A DNA stretch of 64,000 nt, taken from NCBI GenBank assembly GCA_016296065.1, contig JAEDKA010000001.1, forward strand, positions 199,716 to 263,715, given 5' to 3'. Below the pieces are notes generated by a model, which was given only the letters and a program-made list of their open reading frames with translations, was not told the DNA's origin and did not search any database. Source of the stretch: Kiritimatiellia bacterium. Lineage in GTDB: Bacteria; Verrucomicrobiota; Kiritimatiellia; RFP12; UBA1067. A program made the position numbers and the translations under genes. Below are positions 50,972-60,376 of the stretch, piece by piece; the first letter of the stretch is position 1; every line of letters begins with the position of its first letter.

Positions 50972-53112
50972 TAAGGACTTTAGCTGTCTTCTACCTGCAC
51001 AAGCAGAGCCGCTTCGACGCGAACCGGCTCCCCGTGATCGAATACGGACTCACCGACGCCTTCCGCGACTTCTGCCGCGAGACGTTCGACACGCGCGGCG
51101 CGCTGGACTATCCGCCGATGAAGCTCGTGACCGTCCATGACGGACAGTCGCTAGCGAAGGCGCTCTTCACCAGCGGGGGTCCGCGCGGCGTTCTCACCGA
51201 GCTTGGACGCGCGTGCTGCCTGTTCCTCATAGACGACGATCTGATGTCCGTCCAGCTCGAGGGGCTTTCGCTGCGTTCGTGGCTGAAGCTGTTCTTCCCG
51301 GCGATTCCGAAGGTCGTCCTCACGCGCCCCGGCCACGCGCCGGTTGCGCTTCCCGCGCGCCGCTGGGTGAAGAAGGCTGCAATAGTCCTGGAACATCCGT
51401 CCCGCTACCACGAGCGCATCGTCCATCTCTTCAAGAGCTTCTGGATGCCGCGCTTCTCGACTGCGCTCAAGCAGTACGTCACGCTGAAGGCGGGGACGAA
51501 CTGGCACACGCCGGGGCATAACGGAGGCCGCGCATTTGCGAACTCGCCGTTCCTTCGCGGATTCCACGAGGCGTACGGCGACACGATCTTCCGCACGGAC
51601 CTTTCGGTTTCCGTCGAGTCTCTTGGCGACCTCTCGAGCCCCGAGGGCCACACGCCGCTTTCGGAGGCGCAGAAGCTGACGAGCGAGATTTTCGGCACTG
51701 CGCAGAGCCGCTACGTGACGAACGGAACGTCGACGTCGAACAAGGCGATGCTCATGACGCTACTCAGGCCGGGCGAGACTGTTCTCGTCGACCGCAACTG
51801 CCACAAGAGCGTGCACCACGCGATCGTCACTTCCGCCGCGGTGCCGCGCTATCTTCCGGCGCGCTGGAATTCCGCGCTCGGCGTGTGGGGTCCGGTGACG
51901 CTCGAGGACATCCGCCGTGCGCTGCGTGCCGTGGACGGCTCGAAGCCGCGGCTTCTCGTGCTCACGACGTGCACCTACGAGGGCGTGCTGTATCCGATCT
52001 GGGAGATCGCGCGCGAGTGCGAGAAGGCCGGAGTCTTGTTCTATGCGGACGAGGCGTGGGCGGCGTACCTGAACTTCCATCCGTACTACACGTTCGGACG
52101 CGGAAAGGGCGACACGGTGCGCTACGCGGCCGTCAACGAGACGTGCGGCGCGCACTTCTCCGTGCAGTCGACGCACAAGACGCTCGCTGCGTTCTCTCAG
52201 GCGTCGATGATACACGTGTCCACGCGTTTCAAGCAGCTGCTCGAAGAGGACAGCACTCCGCAGTTCAGGTGGCTGAGGAAGCGCTTCGCGCTGCACGGAC
52301 GCGGAAGCTACGAGAAGTTCTCGCACGACCTGCACGAGTTCCTCAGGTACTGGCACTCGACGTCTCCGCTGTATCCGTTCCTCGCGGCGCTGGACGTCGC
52401 TGGCGTGCAGATGCGCCTGGAGGGGATGAAGCTCATCGACGAGCGCATCCGCTGGGCGGCGGCGTTCAGGAAGCGCGTCGCGGACGAGTGCGGGCGCCCC
52501 GAGAACCAGTGCTTCGCCGGGCTCGAGGAGATTGCGGGTCCGGGCGTCGATTGGCGCGAGAAGGGGTATATGAAGGATCCGCTGAAGATCGTCCTCCAGC
52601 TGAGGTCCGCGAAGGCGTGCGCGACATTCCGCAAGGCTCTCCTGAAGGCGCACATCCAGTGGGAGAAGGCGAGTCTCACGACAGTCCTCTTTCTCGTCAC
52701 GGCTGGAACGGCGCAGGAGCACTTCGAGTATCTCTTCCGGGTGTGCCGCCAGCACAAGGGGCTCATCGGCCCCGCGACGGCGTCGTCTGCCGCCGGGAAG
52801 AACGTCGTCGAGGCGGTCTCGGGCCAGGCGGAGGTGCTTCCGCACGACGCGGCGCTCTGCGACGGCGAGCTGGTGACGATCGAGGAGTCAGAGGGGCGCA
52901 TCGCCTCGCAGTTCGTGGTGCCGTATCCGCCCGGCGTCCCCGTCTTCATTCCGGGACTTCGCATCACGAAGGCGATGGTGAAGCTCATAAAGGACGTCAT
53001 CGCGACGGACGGAGTGGACGCGGTCCACGGGCTTTTCTGCCGCGGTGGACACGCCCCGTACTTCGTCGAGGTCCTGAACCGCGACGAAGAGCTCCGTTCG
53101 CGCCGGTCGTAG
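50968..53112 (+). CDS. Orn/Lys/Arg decarboxylase family, probable arginine or lysine decarboxylase
   Basis: 714 aa, fold-type I PLP enzyme. N-terminal receiver-like wing (about 1-125), then the PLP core: NWHTPGHNGG, TNGTSTSNKAML, DEAWAAYLNFHP and the Schiff-base K404 in STHKTLAAFSQ; C-terminal domain from about 590 with FIPGLRITKAM. Removes CO2 from a basic amino acid, feeding polyamine synthesis or acid resistance. Which amino acid cannot be told from motifs alone. Overlaps uvrB by 4 nt. Confidence 0.9.
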   Translation: MIRTLAVFYLHKQSRFDANRLPVIEYGLTDAFRDFCRETFDTRGALDYPPMKLVTVHDGQSLAKALFTSGGPRGVLTELGRACCLFLIDDDLMSVQLEGLSLRSWLKLFFPAIPKVVLTRPGHAPVALPARRWVKKAAIVLEHPSRYHERIVHLFKSFWMPRFSTALKQYVTLKAGTNWHTPGHNGGRAFANSPFLRGFHEAYGDTIFRTDLSVSVESLGDLSSPEGHTPLSEAQKLTSEIFGTAQSRYVTNGTSTSNKAMLMTLLRPGETVLVDRNCHKSVHHAIVTSAAVPRYLPARWNSALGVWGPVTLEDIRRALRAVDGSKPRLLVLTTCTYEGVLYPIWEIARECEKAGVLFYADEAWAAYLNFHPYYTFGRGKGDTVRYAAVNETCGAHFSVQSTHKTLAAFSQASMIHVSTRFKQLLEEDSTPQFRWLRKRFALHGRGSYEKFSHDLHEFLRYWHSTSPLYPFLAALDVAGVQMRLEGMKLIDERIRWAAAFRKRVADECGRPENQCFAGLEEIAGPGVDWREKGYMKDPLKIVLQLRSAKACATFRKALLKAHIQWEKASLTTVLFLVTAGTAQEHFEYLFRVCRQHKGLIGPATASSAAGKNVVEAVSGQAEVLPHDAALCDGELVTIEESEGRIASQFVVPYPPGVPVFIPGLRITKAMVKLIKDVIATDGVDAVHGLFCRGGHAPYFVEVLNRDEELRSRRS

Positions 53113-53127
53113 CGTTACCGCCAATCG

Positions 53128-53158
53128 CAAATTCGCCCCCCACAGCGCGGCGAATTTG
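53128..53158. terminator. perfect 10-bp hairpin abutting the alaS promoter
   Basis: CAAATTCGCC and GGCGAATTTG around an 11-nt loop. The right arm ends 3 nt before TAAAAT of the next promoter. Terminator or operator. Confidence 0.55.
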
Positions 53159-53161
53159 TGG

Positions 53162-53167
53162 TAAAAT
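53162..53167 (+). promoter_or_regulatory. extended -10 box of alaS
   Basis: TTTGTGGTAAAAT, 24 nt before the ATG, with AAGGAA in the leader. Confidence 0.65.
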
Positions 53168-53191
53168 ATACATTTCAAGGAAAAAATAGCC

Positions 53192-55045
53192 ATGAAGAAC
53201 CTGACTGCGGACGAACTCCGCGAAGAATACCTGAAGTTTTTTGAATCCAAGGGGCACAAGATCATCCCCGGCGCGTCGGTCATACCCGAAAACGATCCGA
53301 CGGTCCTCTTCACCACCGCGGGGATGCATCCGCTGGTGCCGTATCTGATGGGCGCGATGGAGCATCCGGCTGGAAAGCGCCTTACCGACGTGCAGAAGTG
53401 CGTCAGGACCGGCGACATCGACGAAGTCGGCGATGCAGCGCACCTCACCTTCTTCGAGATGCTCGGCAACTGGTCGCTCAACGACTACTTCAAGAAGGAG
53501 GCGATCTCCTGGTCGTTCGAGTTCCTCACCCAGCGCCTCGGCTTCAAGCCCGAGCAGCTCAACGTCACCGTGTTCCGCGGCGAGGGCAAGGAAGGCGAAG
53601 ACGGCTACATCCCCGCAGACGAGGAGGCCGTCGCGATCTGGAAGTCCGTCGGCATCCCCGACGAGCGCATCTTCCGCCTGCCGCGCGAGGACAACTGGTG
53701 GGGGCCTGCGGGCACGACGGGCCCCTGCGGTCCCGACACCGAGATGTTCATCGACACCGGCAAGGAGAAGTGCGGACCCGACTGCCGCCCCGGCTGCCAC
53801 TGCGGGAAGTACATCGAGATATGGAACGACGTCTTCATGCAGTACAACAAGAACGAGGAGGGCAAGTTCGTCCCGCTCGGGCGCCACAACGTCGACACCG
53901 GCATGGGCGTCGAACGCACCATCTGCATGATGAGCGGCGCGCCTACCGTCTACGACACCGAGATCTTCGCGCCGATCATGGCGAAGATAGACGAACTTAG
54001 GTCCTTGGGCAATGGTGCGGGAGCGCAAGAGCTCCCGTCCATTCCTGCGGAAGATGTCCTCCGCGCGCGCCGCATCATCGCCGACCACATGCGCACGGCG
54101 ACGTTCATCCTCTGCGACCCGAAGGGCGGCGTTAAGCCGGGCAACGTCGGCGCAAACTACGTGCTCAGGCGTCTCATCCGCCGCGCCGTCCGCTATGCGC
54201 GCCAGCTCGGCATCGCCGAGGGCTTCACGGTGAAGCTCGCGGAGGTGATCTGCGACAAGTACAGCCATGTCTACCCAGAGCTCAAGGTGAACCTCGACCA
54301 GTGCAGGCTTGACCTCGAGGCGGAGGAGAAGCGCTTCAACGCGACGCTCGACAAGGGCGAGGCGATGTACAAGAAGGTCGCCGAGCAGCTCAAGCTCCAC
54401 GGTCAGTCACAGATCAGCGGCAAGACGGCCTTCAAGCTCTACGACACGTTCGGCTTCCCGTTCGAGATGACCGTCGAGATGGCGACGAAGGACGGACTCA
54501 CCGTCGACAAGGAGGGCTTCGAGGAGGCGAACCGCAAGCACCAGGAGCTCTCTCGCACGACGAGCGCGGGCTCGTTCAAGGCGGGACTCCAGGACAACAG
54601 CGTCGTCGTCACGCGTATGCACACCGCGACGCACCTCCTGCACGCGGCGCTCCACAAGGTGCTTGGTCCGACAGCGAACCAGAAGGGCTCCAACATCACG
54701 GCCGAGCGCCTGCGCTTCGACTTCACGTGGCCCGAGAAGATGACGGACGCGCAGATCGCGGAGGTCGAGAAGCTCGTCAACGGATGGATCGCCGACGCGA
54801 TTCCCGTCACCAAGAAGACCACGACCGTCGAGGAGGCGAAGAACGAGGGCGCGATGGCGCTCTTCGGGTCCAAGTACGGCGACCAGGTGACGCTCTACTC
54901 CATCGGGGACGTCTCGAAGGAGATTTGCTGCGGACCCCACGTCGAGAACACGAGCGAGCTCGGCAGCTTCAAGATACAGAAGGAGCAGTCGTCCTCGGCG
55001 GGCGTCCGCCGAATCAAGGCTGTCATCGGCAACATGCAGGCTTGA
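53192..55045 (+). CDS. alaS: alanyl-tRNA synthetase, compact form
   Basis: 617 aa against about 875 usual. Catalytic and tRNA-recognition part complete (KFFESKGHKIIPGASVIP, TTAGMHPLVPYLMG, CVRTGDIDEVGDAAHLTFFEMLGNWS in part, GMGVERTICMMSG). The editing domain is kept: H477 and H481 in HTATHLLHAAL, C580 and H583 in CCGPHVENTSEL. Two parts are absent: the roughly 100-aa beta-barrel before the editing domain (SAGSFKAGLQDNSVVV joins directly to the HTATH strand) and the whole C-terminal DHHA1/C-Ala region. The gene is uninterrupted with normal composition, so it looks like a natural compact enzyme rather than a broken one. Confidence 0.92.
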   Translation: MKNLTADELREEYLKFFESKGHKIIPGASVIPENDPTVLFTTAGMHPLVPYLMGAMEHPAGKRLTDVQKCVRTGDIDEVGDAAHLTFFEMLGNWSLNDYFKKEAISWSFEFLTQRLGFKPEQLNVTVFRGEGKEGEDGYIPADEEAVAIWKSVGIPDERIFRLPREDNWWGPAGTTGPCGPDTEMFIDTGKEKCGPDCRPGCHCGKYIEIWNDVFMQYNKNEEGKFVPLGRHNVDTGMGVERTICMMSGAPTVYDTEIFAPIMAKIDELRSLGNGAGAQELPSIPAEDVLRARRIIADHMRTATFILCDPKGGVKPGNVGANYVLRRLIRRAVRYARQLGIAEGFTVKLAEVICDKYSHVYPELKVNLDQCRLDLEAEEKRFNATLDKGEAMYKKVAEQLKLHGQSQISGKTAFKLYDTFGFPFEMTVEMATKDGLTVDKEGFEEANRKHQELSRTTSAGSFKAGLQDNSVVVTRMHTATHLLHAALHKVLGPTANQKGSNITAERLRFDFTWPEKMTDAQIAEVEKLVNGWIADAIPVTKKTTTVEEAKNEGAMALFGSKYGDQVTLYSIGDVSKEICCGPHVENTSELGSFKIQKEQSSSAGVRRIKAVIGNMQA

Positions 55046-55082
55046 CGGTCTCGTCGAGCTGCACAACCAACGTAGGTAAGAT

Positions 55083-57041
55083 ATGAAGACAATTGGTGAT
55101 CCCATTTTTGCCAAGGATGCGGGAGGAGCGCTTCTCAGCCGCATCGGCACGATCTTCTTCAGGACGCCCGGACTCGTGACGAAGAGGGGTGTCCATGCGA
55201 TGCAGCGCATGTGGTGGATCGAAAGCCTCAACGCGATGCGTGAGGCGGAGGGGCTCCCTCCGCTCACGGAAGCCGAGGAGAGCGAGGAGCTCGCGCAGTC
55301 CGCGGACCTCATCTTCACGGAAGATTACGTTCTCATCCGTCCCGACCCCGACCACATGGATCTCGCGTTCAAGGCGGACGAGGAGCTGCAGAAGCTTGTC
55401 AACAAGCGCAAGATCCGATTCCTCAACACCCACGCCGCGAAGGTGCGCAACGCGCTCCGTGCGCGAGGCGAGAACTGGCGCATGGCGCGCGCGCCGATCT
55501 CCCAGGACGACATGAAGCGCATTGTCGAGGAATCGCGCGTCGCCATCGACCACGAGAACATCTACTTCTACAACCAGGCCGTCGGCACGCGCTATATCAC
55601 GGCGGGCGGATACACCATCGTGTCGCAGCTCCCCGCCGACGAGTTCCGCGCCCAGGTGAAGGAGACGGTTTCGTTGCTCAAAAAACGCAACCGCATGGGC
55701 CACCCCGAGGTCGATCTTTTCCCGACGACGACGCCAATCGACGTCAAGAACGCGATGAAGGCGCTCGACGTCGACGCGCTTGGAGACGCCGAGCTCAAGG
55801 CGGCGACGGACAAGATCGCGCTTGACTGGCGCATGTCGCTCCCCGCGGAGCTCCGCGAGGAGTCCGTCGAGAACTTCGACTGGCGCAACGCCATGTGCGC
55901 TCTCGTGACGGCCGGGCCCAACGAGACGAACGCCTCCGACCAGGAGCTCATCCAGGGCATATCGCCGGAGTTCTTCCGCCAGATCGAGTGGCTTCCCGGC
56001 GCTCGCGTCGACCGCGGCGAGGTGATTTTCGATCCGCTCTGGGACGAATTCAACCGCACCCGCGATCCGGAGCTTGCGGCGCTGTGCGACTTCCGCGTGC
56101 GCAACATCATCTTCGGCCTTATGCGTCTCTTCAGCGACGTCGAGTTCATCAACGTGGGCCGCATCGCCCGCTCGCTCGCCCGCCGTCCGATCGAGGGTTC
56201 GCGCCACGGCAGCGTCTACGTCGTCCAGTGCAAGACCGCCGTGTCCGACGAGGTGAGGCTGTTCCTGCTCCGCTTCCAGAAGTGGGGCGTAGCCGAGCAT
56301 CTCGACGAGGGAAAGGACCTCACCCAGGCGATGATCGAGGCGAACGAGTATTCGGACTACATCCTCGACCGCCGCCTCATGTGCAGGCAGCTCGGCATGA
56401 ACCTCCCCTCGCGCGTCGGCATCGCGACTTTCCCCGAGACGTACCACGGGCACAACGAGTACAACGGCACGACGGTCCGCGCCTTTGCGTACGCCCGCCA
56501 CTACATCCCCGGGACGGCCTCCGACAAGATCCCGCCCGCGCGCTTCAGGAACCCGGCGTTCGCGCTTGCGTTCGCGTGGCTTATGGGCCAGGCCGCCGCC
56601 TACGACCTCATCGTCGGCAGACGCTCGACGGAGACGAAGGAGAACCTGTTCGACAAGAACTACGAGGTGGTGCAGTTCGGCGACGACGGACTTCCCGTGC
56701 GCGTCGTCGTCACTGACCATGCGGGCAGTTTCGTAAACTACCTCCACACGTTTGAGGATTCCGTCGTCCCGTATGCGAACGTCATAAGGAGGCGCGAGAA
56801 GTTCGTGACGGACAAGGCCGCCTTCGCGAACGCCTACATAACCGCCTTCGAGCGCACGCTCGCAGACGCACAGGCGAAGTACCGCGAGCGCCGCCGCGCT
56901 TTCGAGGACCTCTTCGTGCACCGTCCGTTCGACGCCGCCGGCTCGGGCGCGTACCGCTGGGCGAAGACGCTCGAACGCCTCGATCGGTGCGACCCCAAGT
57001 CTGTCGCGGCAGTTCTCAAGTCCGCCATCGAGCTGGCCTGA
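55083..57041 (+). CDS. conserved-looking protein of unknown function, 652 aa
   Basis: I do not recognise the family. No signal peptide or TM helix; cytosolic by appearance. Balanced charged composition, long helices in the N-terminal half and C-terminal end (LADAQAKYRERRRAFEDLF), and mixed alpha/beta around 400-570 (GIATFPETYHGHNEYNG, VVVTDHAGSFVNYLHTF). The latter stretch carries Asp/His/Asn/Tyr that could form a catalytic site. It starts 37 nt after alaS and ends in a TGATG overlap with an ABC permease, so it is tightly coupled to that gene. Confidence 0.75.
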   Translation: MKTIGDPIFAKDAGGALLSRIGTIFFRTPGLVTKRGVHAMQRMWWIESLNAMREAEGLPPLTEAEESEELAQSADLIFTEDYVLIRPDPDHMDLAFKADEELQKLVNKRKIRFLNTHAAKVRNALRARGENWRMARAPISQDDMKRIVEESRVAIDHENIYFYNQAVGTRYITAGGYTIVSQLPADEFRAQVKETVSLLKKRNRMGHPEVDLFPTTTPIDVKNAMKALDVDALGDAELKAATDKIALDWRMSLPAELREESVENFDWRNAMCALVTAGPNETNASDQELIQGISPEFFRQIEWLPGARVDRGEVIFDPLWDEFNRTRDPELAALCDFRVRNIIFGLMRLFSDVEFINVGRIARSLARRPIEGSRHGSVYVVQCKTAVSDEVRLFLLRFQKWGVAEHLDEGKDLTQAMIEANEYSDYILDRRLMCRQLGMNLPSRVGIATFPETYHGHNEYNGTTVRAFAYARHYIPGTASDKIPPARFRNPAFALAFAWLMGQAAAYDLIVGRRSTETKENLFDKNYEVVQFGDDGLPVRVVVTDHAGSFVNYLHTFEDSVVPYANVIRRREKFVTDKAAFANAYITAFERTLADAQAKYRERRRAFEDLFVHRPFDAAGSGAYRWAKTLERLDRCDPKSVAAVLKSAIELA

Positions 57042-57976
57042 TGCTCCGCTACGCGCTGAGGAGGATCGCCGAGGTGATTCCGACCACGGTCGGAATCCTC
57101 CTCCTCACGTTCGCGCTCTTCAACGTCGTCGGAGGCTCCCCGGCGGAGGCGATTCTCGGCAAGAACGCCTCCGCGGAGTCAATCGCGGCGTTCAACAGGA
57201 AGTACGGATACGACAAGCCGCTTGTCTTCGCGCGCGACAGCCAGTTCGTCCGCTTCGTCACCAGCTTCGCCAAGGGCGACTTCGGCTACTCGGTGGAGAT
57301 GAAGGAGCCGGTCGCGGACGTTCTCGCGCGTGGCGTCGGACCTAGCCTCTCGCTCACCGTCCCGATCCTCGTCGGCGGCACTATCCTCGGGCTTCTGCTC
57401 GCGATGCTCGCGGCGGCGTGGCGAGGGCGGCTCGTCGACAAGGCGATACTCTTCGGCTCGACGATACTCATGAGCGTCAACTACGTCGTGTGGGTTCTTG
57501 CCGGACAGTTCCTGCTCTCGTACAAGGCGGGGCTCTTTCCGATATGGGGCTACCGCGGCTGGTTCTACCTCGCTCTCCCCGTTATGATCGGCATCGTCTC
57601 TTCGCTCGGCGTCGACGTCAGGTTCTTCCGCACCGCCATCCTCGACGAGATATACAGGCCCTACGTCCTCACCGCGCGCGCGAAGGGGCTGCCGCGCTGG
57701 ACGATTCTTACGCGACACGTCCTGCGCAACGCCCTGGTCCCCATCGTCACCTACGTTTCGCTTTCCATTCCGTATCTCTTCACCGGCTCGCTGCTGCTCG
57801 AGTCCTTTTTCGGCATCCCCGGGCTCGGGTCGGTGTCGCTCAACGCCATACATTCCGCCGACATGGCGGTTGTCCGCACGATGGTCGTGCTTGGCGCGCT
57901 TTTGTACCAGTTCGTAAACCTCGTCACGGACCTCGCATATGCCGCGCTCGATCCCCGGGTGCGCATGCGCGGATAG
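57041..57976 (+). CDS. orphan ABC transporter permease, DppB/OppB type
   Basis: 311-aa inner-membrane permease. N-terminal signature RYALRRIAEVIPTTVGILLLTF, then six TM segments, and the EAA-type loop YVLTARAKGLPRWTILTRHVLRNALVP which docks the ATPase. Typical of peptide or oligosaccharide ABC importers. The usual second permease, ATPases and binding protein are missing on both sides in this window; the upstream partner is an unknown 652-aa protein. The gene starts inside the upstream stop (TGATG). Confidence 0.92.
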   Translation: MLRYALRRIAEVIPTTVGILLLTFALFNVVGGSPAEAILGKNASAESIAAFNRKYGYDKPLVFARDSQFVRFVTSFAKGDFGYSVEMKEPVADVLARGVGPSLSLTVPILVGGTILGLLLAMLAAAWRGRLVDKAILFGSTILMSVNYVVWVLAGQFLLSYKAGLFPIWGYRGWFYLALPVMIGIVSSLGVDVRFFRTAILDEIYRPYVLTARAKGLPRWTILTRHVLRNALVPIVTYVSLSIPYLFTGSLLLESFFGIPGLGSVSLNAIHSADMAVVRTMVVLGALLYQFVNLVTDLAYAALDPRVRMRG

Positions 57977-58006
57977 TCCGTGGCGTCAAATCGCGGTAAC
58001 AACGAT

Positions 58007-60373
58007 ATGAAGAAGTCACTCGTCGCATCCGTCGCCGCTGTCGCGTCCGTGGCAGCCGCATTCGCCGCCGCTCCCCGAGCAGAGCGCACGGCGCTCGCCC
58101 GCGAACTCGCGGCATCCGGCATTGTCCTCCTCGAGAACAGGGACGGCATCCTCCCTCTCGACACAAACGAGGAGATTGCCCTCGTCGGCATCACCGGCTA
58201 CTGCTGCCACCGCATGGGCTGGGGTTCGGGCGACATGCTCGCGCACGAGCCTGTGCAGATCGACGCCGGACTCGCCAGGGCAGGCGTCAGGCTTGACGCG
58301 GGCTTCGCCAAGCTCTACAGGGACGAAGTCGCGAAGCGCGACCTCACGCGCCTCAACCGCGACTGGTTCAAGTGGACCCGCCGCTTCGACGAACCGAAGA
58401 TTTCCTCCGCCGACTTCGCGAAGCTCTCCGTAGGGAAGCGCGCCGAGAAGTGCATCGTCGTCATCGGGCGCTGCACCGGCGAGTCCGAGGACATTCCCGA
58501 GGCCCCGGGCGGGTGGCGTCTGCACCAGGAGGAGGAGCGTCTCCTCGCAGACGCATGCGCCGCGTTCGAGAACGTAGTCGTCGTTCTCAATGCGCCCGGA
58601 GTTCTCGACACGTCCTTCATGGACCGATATCCCGTGAAGTCTCTCGTCTTCGTCCCGTTTCTCGGCGAGACGACGGGCGACGCCGTTGCCGACGTTCTCA
58701 CGGGGAAGGTCAATCCGTCCGGAAAGACAGTCGACACTTGGGCGAAGGCCTACAGGTTCTATCCGTCCACGGACTGCTGGCAGTCGAGCGAGATCGCGTA
58801 CGAGGAAGGGCAGTTCGTGGGATATCGCTACTTCGATCTGGCTGAGATGGACGCGGAGGCGTTCAAGGGACTCAGGGACGCGGTGAGGTATCCGTTCGGC
58901 TACGGACTCTCCTACACGACGTTCGAAGTGACGAGCTCGAACTCCGTCCGCCGCCTTGACGACTCGCGCTCGTCGGTGTCCGTGACTGTCCGCAACACCG
59001 GACGCGTACCCGGCGCGGATGTCGTCCAGTGCTATGTCTCTTTCATCCCCGCCCAGCCAAAGCTCTTTGCGCGTTTCGCCAAGCGCCTCTGCGCCTTCGC
59101 GAAGACGCCCGTGATCGCGCCCGGCGCATCCATGGAGGTGACGCTTTCCTTCGACGCCTCCGACATCGCGCGCTACAACCGCGAGACCGCCACCTGGGAG
59201 ATTCCGTCAGGAGAGTACACGCTTCTCGTCGGCGATTCGCCGTCCTCCCTCGCCGTCGTCTCGAAGCAGACGCTTGGCACGCCTGTCGTGGTGCAGAAGG
59301 TTTCGCCACGCTTCCGCGGCAAATGCGCCGCGTGCGCGCGCGAGGAGTTCGCGAAGCCGGCGTCTCCGGTCAAGATGGCGGACGTCGTGGCGGGGAAGGC
59401 GAAGGTCGAGGATCTCGTCGCGCAGTTCACGGACGAGGAGCTGGCTGCCGTCGTGATCGGGAGGATCTTCGACGGACAGGGCTACAACGTCGAGGGCGGG
59501 ACTGGAGTCGGCGGCGTCAAGAAGGGACGCGTCGACTGCGAGGCTGGCGAGACGTGGAGCTCCGAGAAGTACGGCTTCGGCGCGATAACGACGTCCGACG
59601 GCCCCTCCGGCGTGCGCCTCTCCAACTTCAACGAGCCTGCCGAGAAGTACAATCCGCTTTGCTCCGCCGTCGTCTCCTGGCCGTGCGCGACCGCGCTCGC
59701 CCAGAGCTGGGACGTCGCCGCGGCGGAGCGCTTCGGACGCGCCGTCGCGTCCGAGATGGCGCTCACGGACATCGACTGCTGGCTCGCGCCGGGAGTTAAC
59801 ATCCACCGCAATCCGCTCTGCGGACGCAACTTCGAGTACTTCTCGGAGGATCCGCTCGTCGCCGGGCTCATGGGCGCGGCTGTCGTGAAGGGCGTGCAGA
59901 CGAACGAGGACGGCACGCCGTCCGGACGCTCCGCAACGGTGAAGCACTTCTGCGTCAACAACCAGGAGTTCGAGCGCGCGACAGAGAACAACATCGTCGA
60001 CGAGGTTACGCTGCGCGAGATATACCTCAAGCCGTTCGAGATCGTCGTCAGGCGCGCGCATCCGAACATGGTCATGTCGAGCTACAACAAGCTCAACGGA
60101 GATTTCTGCGCGACGACGTACGATCTCATGACGGGAGTGCTGCGCGAGGAGTGGGGCTTCGACGGATTTGTGATGACCGACTGGTGGAATTCGGCCGACA
60201 AGCTGCGCCATCCCGCCGCCGGAAACGACCTGGTGATGCCCGGCTCGCGCGGCGAATACGACGCGCTCGTTGCGGCGATCAAGGACGGACGCGTCCGCCG
60301 CGCCGACGTGCAGCGCGCCGCGGCGAACATCCTCGGCGTCTACGCCCGCATCACCGCCGCTAAGGGTAAGTGA
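58007..60373 (+). CDS. GH3 glycoside hydrolase with permuted domain order, exported
   Basis: 788 aa with signal peptide (MKKSLVASVAAVASVAAAFA). Domain order is reversed from most GH3 enzymes. The alpha/beta sandwich C-domain comes first (about 25-290; ASGIVLLENRDGILPL, GYGLSYTTFEV), then a fibronectin-III-like part (about 300-420), then the TIM barrel (about 470-785). The barrel holds TSDGPSGVRL, LAPGVNIHRNPLCGRNFEYFSEDP (in part), KHFCVNNQE and the nucleophile D725 in GFVMTDWW. Probable beta-glucosidase or beta-xylosidase. Permuted GH3 enzymes are known, for example from Ruminococcus. Followed 3 nt later by rsmE. Confidence 0.9.
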   Translation: MKKSLVASVAAVASVAAAFAAAPRAERTALARELAASGIVLLENRDGILPLDTNEEIALVGITGYCCHRMGWGSGDMLAHEPVQIDAGLARAGVRLDAGFAKLYRDEVAKRDLTRLNRDWFKWTRRFDEPKISSADFAKLSVGKRAEKCIVVIGRCTGESEDIPEAPGGWRLHQEEERLLADACAAFENVVVVLNAPGVLDTSFMDRYPVKSLVFVPFLGETTGDAVADVLTGKVNPSGKTVDTWAKAYRFYPSTDCWQSSEIAYEEGQFVGYRYFDLAEMDAEAFKGLRDAVRYPFGYGLSYTTFEVTSSNSVRRLDDSRSSVSVTVRNTGRVPGADVVQCYVSFIPAQPKLFARFAKRLCAFAKTPVIAPGASMEVTLSFDASDIARYNRETATWEIPSGEYTLLVGDSPSSLAVVSKQTLGTPVVVQKVSPRFRGKCAACAREEFAKPASPVKMADVVAGKAKVEDLVAQFTDEELAAVVIGRIFDGQGYNVEGGTGVGGVKKGRVDCEAGETWSSEKYGFGAITTSDGPSGVRLSNFNEPAEKYNPLCSAVVSWPCATALAQSWDVAAAERFGRAVASEMALTDIDCWLAPGVNIHRNPLCGRNFEYFSEDPLVAGLMGAAVVKGVQTNEDGTPSGRSATVKHFCVNNQEFERATENNIVDEVTLREIYLKPFEIVVRRAHPNMVMSSYNKLNGDFCATTYDLMTGVLREEWGFDGFVMTDWWNSADKLRHPAAGNDLVMPGSRGEYDALVAAIKDGRVRRADVQRAAANILGVYARITAAKGK

Positions 60374-60376
60374 GAT

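Noticed and set aside
53192..55045. Frameshift or truncation as cause of the short alaS
   Set aside because: The frame is uninterrupted, the missing parts fall at domain borders, and no further AlaRS sequence follows downstream.
57041..57976. Complete oligopeptide ABC operon
   Set aside because: Neighbours are an unknown protein and a GH3 enzyme; no ATPase, second permease or binding protein is present.
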